A stretch of DNA of 64,000 nucleotides from Streptomyces niveus (GTDB taxonomy: Bacteria; Actinomycetota; Actinomycetes; Streptomycetales; Streptomycetaceae): NCBI RefSeq assembly GCF_001723055.1, contig NZ_MDCR01000040.1, forward strand, positions 1 to 64,000, given 5' to 3'. Under the pieces are notes generated by a model. It was not told the DNA's origin. It did not search any database and saw only the letters and a list, made by a program, of their open reading frames with translations. This document shows, piece by piece, positions 44,948 through 54,296 of the stretch. Positions within the stretch are counted from its first letter, which is position 1, and each line of letters starts with the position of its first letter. Position numbers and translations under genes: made by a program.

Positions 44948-45589
44948 TCAGCAGCCGTTGAGGACGGAGGACAGGGCGCTCTTCTCCGTGGAGTCGACGG
45001 TGAGGCCGTAGTAGTGCTTCACCTGGACCCAGGCGCGGGCGTAGGTGCACTTGTAGGCCGTGCGCGAGGGCCACCAGGTGCCGGGGTCCTGGTCGCTCTT
45101 GGACTGGTTCACGTTGTCGGTGACCGCCAACAGTTGGGGGCGGGTCCGGTCGTTGGCGAACTGTTCGCGCTTCGACGCGGACCAGTTGTAGGCGCCGGAG
45201 TCCCAGGCTTCGGCGAGCGGGACGAGGTGGTCGATGTCGACGTCGGAGGCGGCGGACCAGGTCGCGCCGTCGTACGGCGAGTACCAGCTGCCGCTCGTGG
45301 CCGAACAGGACGAGTTCGTGACCACGTTCGTGCCGTCGCGCTTGAGGATCGTCTCTCTGGTGTCGCACGTGCCGCTGATCGTGATCCAGTGGCGGAACAG
45401 ATCACGGTTGTAGCCGGTGCGCGAGTGCTCCGGCGTCACCGTCAGGGACGACAGGTACGAGCGGGCCGTGGACGCGGCGATCGGGGTCGGCAGGGCTGCC
45501 TGGGCGGGGGTGGTGCTCAGGAGCGTCGCGACCGTGGTGAGGGCGGCGATACCGGTGGCGAGTACGCCACGGCGGGCGGTGATGCGCAT
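44948..45589 (-). CDS. Secreted HNH endonuclease family protein (DUF1524)
   Basis: 213 residues from ATG 45589, with GGAGAA eight bases upstream; longer starts lack a ribosome site. Signal peptide RRGVLATGIAALTTVATLLS..AQA. Core motifs DVDIDHLVPLAEAWDSGAYN, KREQFANDRTRPQLLAV and NQSKSDQDPGTWWPS are the DUF1524/HNH signature with catalytic His. C-terminal YKCTYARAWVQVKHYYGLTV is typical. Probably an exported DNase. It is a divergent paralog of 21470 and 46071, and the tail NGC plus other cysteines suggests disulfides. It ends at a strong terminator. Confidence 0.85.
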   Translation of the reverse strand: MRITARRGVLATGIAALTTVATLLSTTPAQAALPTPIAASTARSYLSSLTVTPEHSRTGYNRDLFRHWITISGTCDTRETILKRDGTNVVTNSSCSATSGSWYSPYDGATWSAASDVDIDHLVPLAEAWDSGAYNWSASKREQFANDRTRPQLLAVTDNVNQSKSDQDPGTWWPSRTAYKCTYARAWVQVKHYYGLTVDSTEKSALSSVLNGC

Positions 45590-45843
45590 GAGGGTTCTCC
45601 GGGGCTTGGGGACGGACATCGCGAGGAGCGCCCCTATCGTGACGGCCTCCGTTCTATGCGGGTAGACCGCGTGCGTGAAATCCGGGTGACGACACATCAA
45701 CACCCGCGGTGCGCGACTCGCCCGCGACCGCGAGCAGCGCCGGAGCGGCAAAGTCGGCGGCGTGTGGGAGCCGGCGCCGCCCGTACGGGTGGTCCAGGCG
45801 CTAGGGGCGAACCGGCTTGGACGCGGGGTGCGTTGGGGAGGGC

Positions 45844-46089
45844 ATGGACCCTGTCGATGCGATGCAGATTCCCGAGCCCGGCCTGGTCGTGTTGGACGTC
45901 ACTGCCCCTGACGAGGCGACCGCGCGCGCCGTGATGGCCGTACTGGAGCGGTTGTGGGCCACGTCCGGCATCACCCCCGTGCGAAGGGAGCCCGGGGTGC
46001 CGGGGGTCCGTGCCCGCGTGCATGCGGACATCCGGCGCCCCGGAACCCCGCCCGGTCCCCTCGACTCGTCTTACGGTGCGGGGGTGTAG
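45844..46089 (+). CDS. DUF6207 family protein
   Basis: 81 residues from ATG 45844 with GGGGAGG upstream. IPEPGLVVLDVTAPDEATAR then AVMAVLERLWATSGIT matches the short actinomycete DUF6207 family, whose role is unknown. The arginine/proline tail is poorly conserved. Its 3' end overlaps the tail of the convergent HNH gene by 19 bases. Confidence 0.75.
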   Translation: MDPVDAMQIPEPGLVVLDVTAPDEATARAVMAVLERLWATSGITPVRREPGVPGVRARVHADIRRPGTPPGPLDSSYGAGV

Positions 46090-46736
46090 ACGACGGCGGT
46101 GGTTTCGCACGGCCCGTCGGCGAAGATCTTCAGGGCGTCGAGTTCGCGCTTGTCGACGCTCAAATTCCAGCGGAGCTTGGTGGCGACCCATTCGCTTACG
46201 TAGCGGCACTGCTGCCCGGTGGCCGGCGGCAGCCAGTCGGTCACGTCCTTGTCCGCCTTCTGCCGGTTGGTACGCGCCGTCACCGCAACCAGCGAGCCCT
46301 CCGCGCCCTGATCGTTCGCGTACGCCTCACGCCGCTGCGCGGTCCACGCGGACGCACCGGAATCCCACGCCTCGGCCAGCGGGACCATGTGGTCGATGTC
46401 CAACTTGGCCGCGTCGGTGACCGTCTGCTCGTCGTAATAGCTGAACCAGCGCCCCCCTGACAGGGTGCAACTCCCGGAGACCTGGGGGGAGTCCAGCGCC
46501 TCGGCGAGGAGGACCTCGTTGCGGGTGTTGCACCCGTCGGCCGGATCCAAGCCGACGTTCCAGTGCCGGAAGGACGTGCGCTGGTAGCCGTCACGGCTCT
46601 CCACCGCTTCGGGCAGCTGCCCGACAGCGTCCGAGAGCATGACCACCTCGGCGTGGGCCGGGGTCGCGGAGAGAAGAGGAACGAGGACGACAGCGGAGGC
46701 GGAGAGCGCGAGGCCGCGCAGCAAGTTCTTGATCAC
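46071..46736 (-). CDS. Secreted HNH endonuclease family protein (DUF1524)
   Basis: About 221 residues from GTG 46736 (an upstream GTG at 46790 is possible; neither has a clear ribosome site). Signal peptide LLRGLALSASAVVLVPLLSA..AHA. Motifs LDIDHMVPLAEAWDSGASAW, QRREAYANDQGAEGS and TNRQKADKDVTDWLPP match the paralogs at 21470 and 44948, with the same Cys pairs (DGCNTR, SGSCTL). An exported DNase is likely. It is closer in sequence to the 21470 protein than to its neighbour at 44948. Confidence 0.85.
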   Translation of the reverse strand: MIKNLLRGLALSASAVVLVPLLSATPAHAEVVMLSDAVGQLPEAVESRDGYQRTSFRHWNVGLDPADGCNTRNEVLLAEALDSPQVSGSCTLSGGRWFSYYDEQTVTDAAKLDIDHMVPLAEAWDSGASAWTAQRREAYANDQGAEGSLVAVTARTNRQKADKDVTDWLPPATGQQCRYVSEWVATKLRWNLSVDKRELDALKIFADGPCETTAVVYTPAP

Positions 46737-47039
46737 AACCCGCAGTGATACCGGCTCCCCGCCGCCCGCCGAGCCGATCTCCGTACCCACTCCCCCGTAC
46801 GGACGCAGACTTTCACCGCAGAAACGATCAACTCAGGCGCCGGTACGGGGCCGTCATCGAGCGCTAGTTCCGCATCCAAGGGTCACATCTCCAACGTCGG
46901 TGACGCCCAAGAGATGGTGAGGGCCGCGACTCCGTAACGGGGTCGCCGGCCCTCTTGCGGCGCTCGCAAAGCCGCCAACGGCCGTCCCACAGCGTGTGCG
47001 AGACTGGGTCCGGATCCGACCAGACGCACGACTTGGCTA

Positions 47040-47126
47040 CTCCCCGCGCCTGCGGGGTTGGCCCCGCGCAGCACAACCCGACCGGTGCGAACTGGGGCGC
47101 TTCCCGCGCCTGCGGGGTTGGTCCCG
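47040..47126. CRISPR. Two-repeat CRISPR remnant (type I-E-like), no cas genes
   Basis: A 27-base segment at 47040-47066 (core CCCGCGCCTGCGGGGTTGG) recurs at 47100-47126 with two mismatches, exactly 60 bases later, leaving one 33-base spacer. Repeat length, palindromic GCG/CGC core and period fit actinomycete type I-E arrays. No third repeat is convincing and no cas gene is in the window. About 300 bases upstream (46737-47039) hold no gene. Confidence 0.65.
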
Positions 47127-47361
47127 GCAGGTCAGGAGCCCTTCGCGGCCGGTTCAAGAATCGCCACGCACTCAACATGGTGCGTCATCGGAAAGATGTC
47201 GGCCTTAGCGAGTCACGGAAAAGACCAGGTCAGAACCACTTTCTTTGCTCCCTACACAGCGCGAGTGCGCCCAGAGCGTCAAACGAGCGTCACGGTCGAT
47301 AGCCCATCCCGGCCACGCGGGCCAGACGGGGCTGGCACGACCGCCCTCGCCGCAGACGACG

Positions 47362-47601
47362 CTAAGTGTTGGGCCGACAAGGCGTACCAGGGCGCCGGTC
47401 GTGCGATCCATGTCCCGATGCGCGGCAAGCACCTGCGCGGCTGGCGCCGACGCCACAATCCGATCACGCCAAGATCTTCAGCCTCGGTGAACACGCCATG
47501 GCCATCCTCAAGCCTTGCGGCTCCTGCGGAAACTCCGCTGCAGCGCCACCCGGATCACAGCCGCTGTCCGTGCCGTCGTTGGCCTCGAACTCGCCACCTG
47601 A
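47362..47601 (+). mobile_element. IS5-family transposase remnant (C-terminal end)
   Basis: Three frames together rebuild the end of an IS5/IS112-like DDE transposase: WADKAYQGAGRAIHVPMRGK and WRRRHNP, then HAKIFSLGEHAMAILK, then LRLLRKLRCSATRITAAVRA and VVGLELAT with TGA at 47599. Two frameshifts and loss of the N-terminal part make it dead. No inverted ends are seen. It lies between the CRISPR remnant and the next gene. Confidence 0.6.
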
Positions 47602-47684
47602 TCAGGATGGGAAGGGCTCCCTGCACCGATCGCTGGTCGGCACGGTGACGGTCCGCTCGCAGGATGCTCGTAGGCTTGCATGCC

Positions 47685-48386
47685 ATGACGACGCGGATAG
47701 CGGGGGATCAGGTGCTCAATCCGTGGACCCGCACGACCAGGAACGCACCGTACGCGGTCCCCGAAGACCTGCCGCACTTGCAAGCCCTCGCCGGCACCCA
47801 AGTCCACCCCTCGCACGCGCCGTACCAGCTCAACCTGACACTCCCGCCGGAACCGTTCATTGGCCTCCACGACGCGCCCCTGGTCATGCTGCTGGCCAAC
47901 CCAGGTGTGAGCGACGCAGACCCGGCCGCCTACGCCCGGCCCGGCGTGACCGAGCGAACCCTGCAACACATCGCGACCGCCGGCGGGACCCCCAACCACT
48001 TCCTGACGCACCCCGACAAGGACCATCCAGGACTCCGGTGGTGGTCCCGGACCCTGAACGGCCTGACGAAGGAAGGGCACAGTCACGACGAACTCGCCCG
48101 GCAGATCCTTGCTGTGCAGTTCCACGGCTACCATTCGCAATCGTGGCGGCCGATCCCGTACACACTGCCCTCCCAGTCCTTCGCCTTCTACCTGGTGCGC
48201 CGCGCCATGTCCCGTGACGCGGTGATCGTCCTCGGGCGCATCGCGACCACCTGGAAGATCGCCGTGCCGGAGCTGGCGTCGTATCCGAATGTGGTGACGC
48301 CGAAACAAAACCGAAGCGTGCAGATCAGCCGGGGCAACTTCAGCCCTGAGAACTTCGAGCGGATCGAGCACGCCCTCAAGAGCTGA
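47685..48386 (+). CDS. Hypothetical protein (uracil-DNA-glycosylase-like motif)
   Basis: 233 residues from ATG 47685. The segment DAPLVMLLANPGVSDADPAA resembles the substrate-binding strand of uracil-DNA-glycosylase-fold proteins; later parts are ILAVQFHGYHSQSWRPIPYT and AVIVLGRIATTWKIAVPELA. The likeness is weak and I do not claim the activity. TAGGCT lies 9-14 bases before the ATG and no ribosome site is present, so the transcript may be leaderless. Confidence 0.55.
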   Translation: MTTRIAGDQVLNPWTRTTRNAPYAVPEDLPHLQALAGTQVHPSHAPYQLNLTLPPEPFIGLHDAPLVMLLANPGVSDADPAAYARPGVTERTLQHIATAGGTPNHFLTHPDKDHPGLRWWSRTLNGLTKEGHSHDELARQILAVQFHGYHSQSWRPIPYTLPSQSFAFYLVRRAMSRDAVIVLGRIATTWKIAVPELASYPNVVTPKQNRSVQISRGNFSPENFERIEHALKS

Positions 48387-49136
48387 GCACGCAAGGCGAT
48401 GCGGTGCGCGCCCAGCGGGAGGGACGGTCAGAGGTTGGCACGCGCTTCGGCCAGCTTCACGTCCGCCGCCCGTATCTCCCCGCATGCCTGCGGGTGTCTC
48501 TGATCCATCTCCTCGAGCCGTACGGGCGACTTGGAGAGCCGTGGTCGCCTTCAGGTCCAGTTCGGCGTCGAACTCGTACGGCTTTTCGAGGTGTACCAAA
48601 CTCTTCCCGCCTCTCGGTTCGACTATGACTGGGAGTTCCTCGCTCATCCAAGCGGGTTGATCGAGGTCAGCGACAGGGCGCAACCCTTCTTGGAAGCAGA
48701 TTCTCCGAAGACGACCTCTGGGATGAGTGGTTCAAGCCTTACACCGACGTCGAGCCTCGGAGCACGACCCACGGATTCCGCTGCTGGCATTCGCCCCGAC
48801 CCCATGACCGGAACGGGCGTCCAGTCCACTCGACTGAACGCCCGTCCACGGCGTCCGGCTCGACTACTCGCTGGTGCCCTTGCATGCCGGGAACGGGCAG
48901 GTCGGTCGCGACTCCACCTGCATAACGAATCGAACAGGTGACCCGATGCACGGGACCACGGTTATTTTCCCCGGCCACAGGACGGTTCCGCCTGGCCTCG
49001 ATGGTGCCGCCGCAGGATCTTCGCTAGCTGGTGGGAGGAGAAGACCGGAGACATGGTCCGCGATCTCGGCCGCGTATCATCGACTAGCGATCAGCGTGCA
49101 GTACCCGCACCCACAACGACCCGGCCCGCTGGATGG
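48387..49136. other. Region with a decayed gene, about 750 bases
   Basis: Around 48560-48800 one frame reads PASRFDYDWEFLAHPSGLIE and VSDRAQPFLEA, and the next frame continues RFSEDDLWDEWFKPYTDVEP. These look like parts of one protein split by a frame break, with no intact start or end. The rest has no supported gene. Confidence 0.35.
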
Positions 49137-49652
49137 CTACGTGGCCTTCGACTTATGCCGCCAAACGGCATGCTCCAGCCCGCCTTTGTCGTGCCCGAGA
49201 AGCGCGGCGGCTTCCTCATACACGACGCGCAACTGGTCGTATGGGAGGTCCGGAACACCAGCATCCACGGCGAAGGCGCGCACATGTACGTCAACGGCGA
49301 TGTGCGAACGGCCGACGAGATTGCCTATGTAGTCGATGCTCTTCGGCCCCACTCCCTTCACCGTGCGCAGAGCGGCGCGATTGGCCTGATGATCGAGCCA
49401 GGTGTGAAGGTCCTCGCGGGTATCGACCCCGTCGGCAGCGAGTAGGTCGGTGATGGCGTGAGCCGTCGCGACCTTCTGTGCGTGGTTGAACTTCATGGCC
49501 ACGGCAAGGTCTTCCGTGACGAGCCGGCGCTGGAAGCCGCGGACTGTTCTTGCATCAGCCCAGCTCAGTTGCAGATGGAGGAGCCGCGGTCGGAGAGTCC
49601 TCTCGTAGTTGCACCGAGGCTGGAAGCTGACGTCGCAGATGACAGCCCCCAT
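49137..49652 (-). CDS. HhH-GPD base-excision DNA repair family protein
   Basis: About 171 residues if it starts at ATG 49652; the frame extends to 49745. The helix-hairpin-helix LRTVKGVGPKSIDYIGNLVG carries the Lys used by bifunctional glycosylases, and IAVDVHVRAFAVD carries the conserved Asp. No Cys cluster for a 4Fe-4S centre is present, unlike endonuclease III. Likely removes damaged bases, or is a relative with a changed substrate. It points away from the DUF4839 gene's neighbours and stands alone. Confidence 0.7.
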   Translation of the reverse strand: MGAVICDVSFQPRCNYERTLRPRLLHLQLSWADARTVRGFQRRLVTEDLAVAMKFNHAQKVATAHAITDLLAADGVDTREDLHTWLDHQANRAALRTVKGVGPKSIDYIGNLVGRSHIAVDVHVRAFAVDAGVPDLPYDQLRVVYEEAAALLGHDKGGLEHAVWRHKSKAT

Positions 49653-49866
49653 GTGGATCCATCCGCCGGGCTGGAGAAACGGTCCGCTGCCAAGGGAATG
49701 TCGAACGTGGTCGGCGAGCCGCTGGGTAGGGCTGGATGCGAGCATGAGTCAAGGATGACGCTGCCGTCTGGCAAGCTGGTGGGAAAGTTCAAAACTCTCG
49801 AATGGATGGAGCAGGGGGCCGTTCCATCGGGAAGCTCATCCACGATGGGAAGGCTGGGCATCTCGG

Positions 49867-50583
49867 CTACCGGGTCTCCGTCGAGACCGGGGCGAGGCGG
49901 AATAGGCACTGGACCGTGTTGAACTCGATCACCTCGGCGATGAAGCGGAACTTGTCGCCAACTGCAATGGTGGCAGGGACCTCCCTGCCGGTCAGGTGGA
50001 GGTTGCCGGTGTTGACGTCCTCGTACTTGAAGTTCGGGCCATCCGTCGTCTGCGGCCCCTTGTCGCCCGGGCCGAGAAGGAAGTCGTAGCGGGTCTGGTC
50101 ATCCGCGTGGGCCGCCATGTGCCTGACTGACCCGTCGAAGGCGACCATCTGCCCCGCGTGCTTGGTGGCGAAGTTCACGTTCGCTTCGCCACACGGATCC
50201 GCCTTCAACAACGTGGCGAACTCGGGACTGTTCTGCGCCGTGATCACCTCAGCGGTGGTCGGCTCGTCTACGGGCGGCGTAGCGGAAGACTTCTCACTGG
50301 CGGCGGGCGAACTGACTGACGCGCCCTTCTCCTCGTCGCCGTCGCCGAGCGCAACGCCCGTGCCGATGATGGCGGCCAAGACCACGAGGACGGCAGCCCC
50401 CGCCCCGATCAGACGCCAAGGAAGTGGCCTCTTCGCCCGACGGAAGTTGAGGGTGGTGCGAAGTCTGCCTGGGAGCTGTTCCACGAGCTCCCATCCCTCC
50501 TTCTGCATCTTCGAGATCACCAAACCGTCGGTGCCCCGAACCGTCTGCACGACCTTGTACTCGTACTTGATCTCATCGACCAT
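49867..50583 (-). CDS. DUF4839 domain protein, membrane anchored
   Basis: 238 residues. An N-terminal cytoplasmic part of DUF4177 character (YEYKVVQTVRGTDGLVISKM; GWELVEQLPG) is followed by a transmembrane helix (LIGAGAAVLVVLAAIIGTGV), a Ser/Pro linker, and the extracellular DUF4839 domain (TAQNSPEFATLLKADPCGEA; RYDFLLGPGDKG; PNFKYEDVN; LFRLAPVSTE). Function of DUF4839 is unknown. Found widely in actinobacteria and on mobile elements. Confidence 0.75.
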   Translation of the reverse strand: MVDEIKYEYKVVQTVRGTDGLVISKMQKEGWELVEQLPGRLRTTLNFRRAKRPLPWRLIGAGAAVLVVLAAIIGTGVALGDGDEEKGASVSSPAASEKSSATPPVDEPTTAEVITAQNSPEFATLLKADPCGEANVNFATKHAGQMVAFDGSVRHMAAHADDQTRYDFLLGPGDKGPQTTDGPNFKYEDVNTGNLHLTGREVPATIAVGDKFRFIAEVIEFNTVQCLFRLAPVSTETR

Positions 50584-50933
50584 GCGGCTCTCCCCCCTGA
50601 AGCGAACCGGTCATACCAACTGGGCGCGAGCATAGATGACTCCGCTAGAGACGAGCGTCGCCTTCGGCCCCTGCTCTCCTGCTCGACCGGTCGTTCGCTG
50701 CCGCGCCTGAGCAGCGCGTCTCGGTTGCGGATGCAGGGCACCAAGACGATGTCAAACAGCAAATTCCGGGCAGATCTGTCCTGTGGAGGATCGGCAGGGC
50801 TTTACACCAGGTGCCGTCGGCCGTGGTCGAGTTCAGCCTTGGCACCACCCGTATGAGGGGCCAACACACCTCCGTCGCCTCCCTTCCCTCTACCTTGACA
50901 ATCCCATCTGCACCCTCGAGTGGAGCCGGAGTG
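50584..50933. promoter_or_regulatory. Divergent promoter region
   Basis: 350 bases between the DUF4839 gene (minus) and the large gene at 50934 (plus). A perfect -35 hexamer TTGACA sits at 50895-50900 on the plus strand, about 34 bases before the start; no good -10 follows at 17-18 bases. Nothing else is seen. Confidence 0.4.
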
Positions 50934-52382
50934 GTGAAGTACGCAGTGTCTGCGCCGCAGGCCGACTTGCTGCGCGAGCTCGCGGCAGTCTCCGATGCGG
51001 TGCACGTTCCACCCGGCCGTACACAGGTCGCCTGGGCGCTGGAGCAGCGAGGGCTGATTAAGAGGACCTGGCGCGGCAGTGGTCACGTCGCCGTGGTGAC
51101 TGCGGACGGCCGCTACTACCTCAAGCACGGCAAGCATCCCCGGCAGGTCCAGGCGGAGAAGGAGCGGCTGGCGGGTGACAGTGCTCAAGCTGCGCTCGCC
51201 CCGGCCGGCGGGGCTGAACTGGTCTCCCGTCTGCAGTCGGCATCAGGGACGATCACGGTTGCTGATCCGGCGCCTCGGACCCGGGGACGGTGGCGGGCCG
51301 CCTTTTACGACGCACTCCACCACGGGCACGTTCCGGGAGGTCACAAGGTGCGGTGGAACGGTCGCCAACGTGGCGACTGTGTCTTCACCTTGGTCAACGA
51401 AGAGGCCGAGAAGGCTAGGCAGTCTCCTCCGGTGCCGAGCATCGACGTGCCGGAAGTTCTGGATCGGCCTCACCCTCTCGTCCGTGTGACGCGTAAAGCC
51501 ATGGGCCGCTCCCAGGGCACGGTCGACACCCGCGGCAGAGCGGAGGCCATCCCATTGCATGTGTCGCGTCCGCTTGCCGACCGCGCCCTACGGATCATGC
51601 ACGCGCTACTGACCGAAGCCGAGAACCGCGGCTACACAGCTGAGCCTCAGACCGACCTCCAACGCGGCGAGGCCCTACACACACTGGCGATCGTGATCCG
51701 GGGCCGAGCCTTTCCCCTCGTCCTCACGGAACGGACGACCAAAGTCCCTCACGAGCCGACTCCGAAGGAGGTACGCCAAAAGGAGCGCAATCCCTGGATC
51801 CGGCTCCCCAAGTACGACGAGGAGTTCAACGGACGCCTCGCCCTCGGTGCACCCGCCAGGAGCTGGTACCAGCACTCGTATGCGCACAGCGACGGGGCCC
51901 GCTGGACGCTGGAGTCGCGCCTGGGACACCTCCTACAGGACCTCGAACATCTCGCTGCTGAAGGCGAACGCCGGGACCGGGAGCAGAAACTCCTCGAAGC
52001 CGAGCGGCGGCGCCGATGGTACGCGGCTATCGCACAGGCACGTGAGCAGCAGATCGATCAGCAGCGCGCGAAGGTACTCGCCGAACAGATGAGTGCGTGG
52101 AATCAGGCTGCCGAGATCCGCGCCTTCTGCCAGGCAGCCCGCGCTCGAACCGGCAACGCTCCGCTTCCGGCCGGCGAGGCGGAATGGCTGCAGTGGGCGG
52201 AGGCGTATGCCGCACGGCTCGACCCGCTGCCCCACGCGCTTGTTACTCCGCCAAATCCCCCGGCCAGGCGGGAGGTTCTTCGCGAGCTTGCAAAGGTCGA
52301 TGCCTACGCCTACCCGTGGCCGTTCGACGCTGACGGCCGCTGGGTGCTCCCCCAGGAACAGCCGACCGACCCGAACTCGTGA
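50934..52382 (+). CDS. Large hypothetical protein
   Basis: 482 residues from GTG 50934 (GGAG eight bases upstream). The N-terminal region reads like a winged helix (LLRELAAVSDAVHVPPGRTQ; LEQRGLIKRTWRGSGHVAVV). The middle is alpha/beta (LADRALRIMHALLTEAENRG) with EALHTLAIVIRGRAFPLVL. The C-terminal part is a long charged coiled coil (LEAERRRRWYAAIAQAREQQ). The order suggests a DNA-binding or nuclease-associated protein. I do not recognise the family. GC and codon use fit the host. Confidence 0.6.
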   Translation: MKYAVSAPQADLLRELAAVSDAVHVPPGRTQVAWALEQRGLIKRTWRGSGHVAVVTADGRYYLKHGKHPRQVQAEKERLAGDSAQAALAPAGGAELVSRLQSASGTITVADPAPRTRGRWRAAFYDALHHGHVPGGHKVRWNGRQRGDCVFTLVNEEAEKARQSPPVPSIDVPEVLDRPHPLVRVTRKAMGRSQGTVDTRGRAEAIPLHVSRPLADRALRIMHALLTEAENRGYTAEPQTDLQRGEALHTLAIVIRGRAFPLVLTERTTKVPHEPTPKEVRQKERNPWIRLPKYDEEFNGRLALGAPARSWYQHSYAHSDGARWTLESRLGHLLQDLEHLAAEGERRDREQKLLEAERRRRWYAAIAQAREQQIDQQRAKVLAEQMSAWNQAAEIRAFCQAARARTGNAPLPAGEAEWLQWAEAYAARLDPLPHALVTPPNPPARREVLRELAKVDAYAYPWPFDADGRWVLPQEQPTDPNS

Positions 52383-52590
52383 TCACAACCGCATTCGGCA
52401 CGCAACCGGCTCCGCCCCTGCCAACAGGACAGGGGCGAAAGAACGTTTATGCGGCGATCGTGAGCGGGGTTTCCATACGCTCCCAGGCCCCGAGGACGGC
52501 CTTGTGCACGTCCGGCTGCAGGTGTAATGGTGGGCTCGGGTATTGGAACCCTCCGAATGCCTGCCTGTGGGCAGCCGTGTTTTGCACCGT

Positions 52591-53385
52591 TTACATTGAT
52601 CTGCCCTGTCCTTCGTAGGACAGCCTCAGCAGGTCTTGCCGCCGCTGGCCGAGGTACCAATTACCGGACTGGTCAAGATCGATGGTGGATCTGATGACGG
52701 CGGTGTCGCCGGAGGTCACCTCGGCCAGGACCTCTCCTCGCGGCGAGATGATCATGCTGGGGCAGTGCTGGTGAGGGTCCGCAACGTTCGCCGCAAGGAC
52801 GAACCGCTGGTTCTCCGCTGCGCGGCTGATGAGGTGGCTTCTCCATACCCCAGCTGGCTCGGCTGTATTTGCGGCGTGGGTGAGATAAATGAACGCTTGT
52901 GCTCCGCTGCTGGCAAGGTGCTGCCATTGCTCGGGGAAGCGGATCTCCCGGCAGATCTGGACACCGAGGCTGACATGCCCGCCGGCCATCGGGATGGCAA
53001 GGGTGGAGAGGTCGGTCCCCGCTTCCAGTCGGCCGCGTTCGTTCATCGCCAGGTTGATCTTCCGGTAGATCAACCTCGCGCCGTTGGGTGAAAAGCAGAC
53101 GGCGGCGTTGCTCCAGACTCCCTGATCAAAGAGCAACGTGCCGCAGAAAAGATGGACCGCTTTCCGCTGCGCCAGGTCGGCGACACGGTCTGTGGCGTGC
53201 GCCAGGGCCAGAGTGTCGAGGTCGCCAAGGACGGAGAGGTCAGACCCGTAGCCTGACAGTGCGCCCTCGGGCAGGACGACGATGTCGTCGGGCCGGGCTT
53301 CGGCCAAGATCTCGGAGATCCACTCCACATTCCGCTTGATGTCCCAGGTGATGGGGAACTGTGCGACCGTGAGCGATGCCTTCAT
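52591..53385 (-). CDS. Nitrilase-superfamily carbon-nitrogen hydrolase
   Basis: 264 residues from ATG 53385 with AGAAGGA upstream. The Glu-Lys-Cys triad is complete: VVLPEGALSGYG (Glu), YRKINLAMNERGRLEAG (Lys), and LGVQICREIRFPEQW (Cys). It hydrolyses an amide or nitrile; the substrate is unknown. Its ATG overlaps the stop of a recombinase-type gene fragment (ATGA), so it once followed a different upstream gene, now replaced by insertion-sequence debris. Confidence 0.85.
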   Translation of the reverse strand: MKASLTVAQFPITWDIKRNVEWISEILAEARPDDIVVLPEGALSGYGSDLSVLGDLDTLALAHATDRVADLAQRKAVHLFCGTLLFDQGVWSNAAVCFSPNGARLIYRKINLAMNERGRLEAGTDLSTLAIPMAGGHVSLGVQICREIRFPEQWQHLASSGAQAFIYLTHAANTAEPAGVWRSHLISRAAENQRFVLAANVADPHQHCPSMIISPRGEVLAEVTSGDTAVIRSTIDLDQSGNWYLGQRRQDLLRLSYEGQGRSM

Positions 53386-53531
53386 GAATCCTTCTTCCGG
53401 CGGCTGATCTCGGCTGCGTATGCCGCCCAGTCTCCGGCAGCGGCTCGCTGCCACTTCACGGCGACGGTGATGTCGATGCCGAGAGTGCGGGCGAGGACAG
53501 CGGCGGGCAGTTCGGTGGCGAGCTGACGCAT
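53382..53531 (-). pseudogene. C-terminal fragment, recombinase-associated type
   Basis: The last 49 codons of a lost gene: ATELPAAVLARTLGIDITVA, VKWQRAAAGDWAAYAAEISR and stop. This ending is common on actinomycete integrase-like or hypothetical proteins of mobile elements. Everything upstream is replaced by the IS1380 fragment; the join lies near 53530. Confidence 0.45.
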
Positions 53532-54290
53532 GCATGGCCGCGGTGACGGACCGCCAGGAACTGGGCAGACCCACCACCGGGATATGAGGTGTCGGTGAGG
53601 AACACCTGATGTCGCAGGCCCTCGTCCTGGCCGAACAGGGACAGCTGGGCTCCGGGGTGCGGCCTCTCCCGGCGCACGATGATGCGGGTGCCGCTCGGGT
53701 AGCCGTCCAGGTCGACCATCCCGGTCAGCTCGGCGACGTCGGCGCCGTCTCGCAGTGTCCCGTCCTGGTCCAGGGCGGGATGCCACAGGCGGTCGAGCAT
53801 GGCCCGGATGGCGCGGCGGACCGGCTCGGTGACGGCGTATCCGACCGAGAAGAAGGTACGGATTCCTCGTTTGCGCAGGTCTCGAATGTGGCCGAGGAAG
53901 GTTTTTGCTGATCCGGCGCTGTCGGCGCGGACGAGGATGCTGGTGCCGTGCCGGTGGGTATCGGGGATCTGGGCGAGTGCCTGGTCAAGCACCGTGACGT
54001 GGTCGCTCGCGGTGTTGGCGCCGGCGTTCCCGGGCCGCAGCCGGCCCGACAGTGCCTCGCCGGTATTGGCCAGGAAGCACAGCAGCGGATGGAAGCCGAA
54101 GCCGCCCTTGTAGGTGGGTGCGGCCTGCTGTTTCTCGGAGTGGCAGGTGATCAGCATGGCGTCGAGGTCCAGGACCAGGCCGGGCAGCATGTGCCCCGCG
54201 GTGCGGACTGCGGGGACGCCCTCACCGTGCTCGGCGGCCTGCTGTCGGCGTACGAGTTGAAGTGCATAGCTGCGTACGCTTGAACGTGCA
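53532..54290 (-). mobile_element. IS1380-family transposase, truncated at both ends
   Basis: One frame reads LVLDLDAMLITCHSEKQQAA (first catalytic Asp region), FGFHPLLCFLANTGEALSG, then SILVRADSAGSAKTFLGHIR (second Asp region), and SGTRIIVRRERPHPG to LTDTSYPGGGSAQFLAVRHR. These are middle and C-terminal parts of an IS1380-type DDE transposase. The N-terminal part is cut by the IS21 fragment near 54290 and the C-terminal end is fused to the recombinase-type tail near 53530. It cannot be active. Confidence 0.75.
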
Positions 54291-54296
54291 GAGGTG

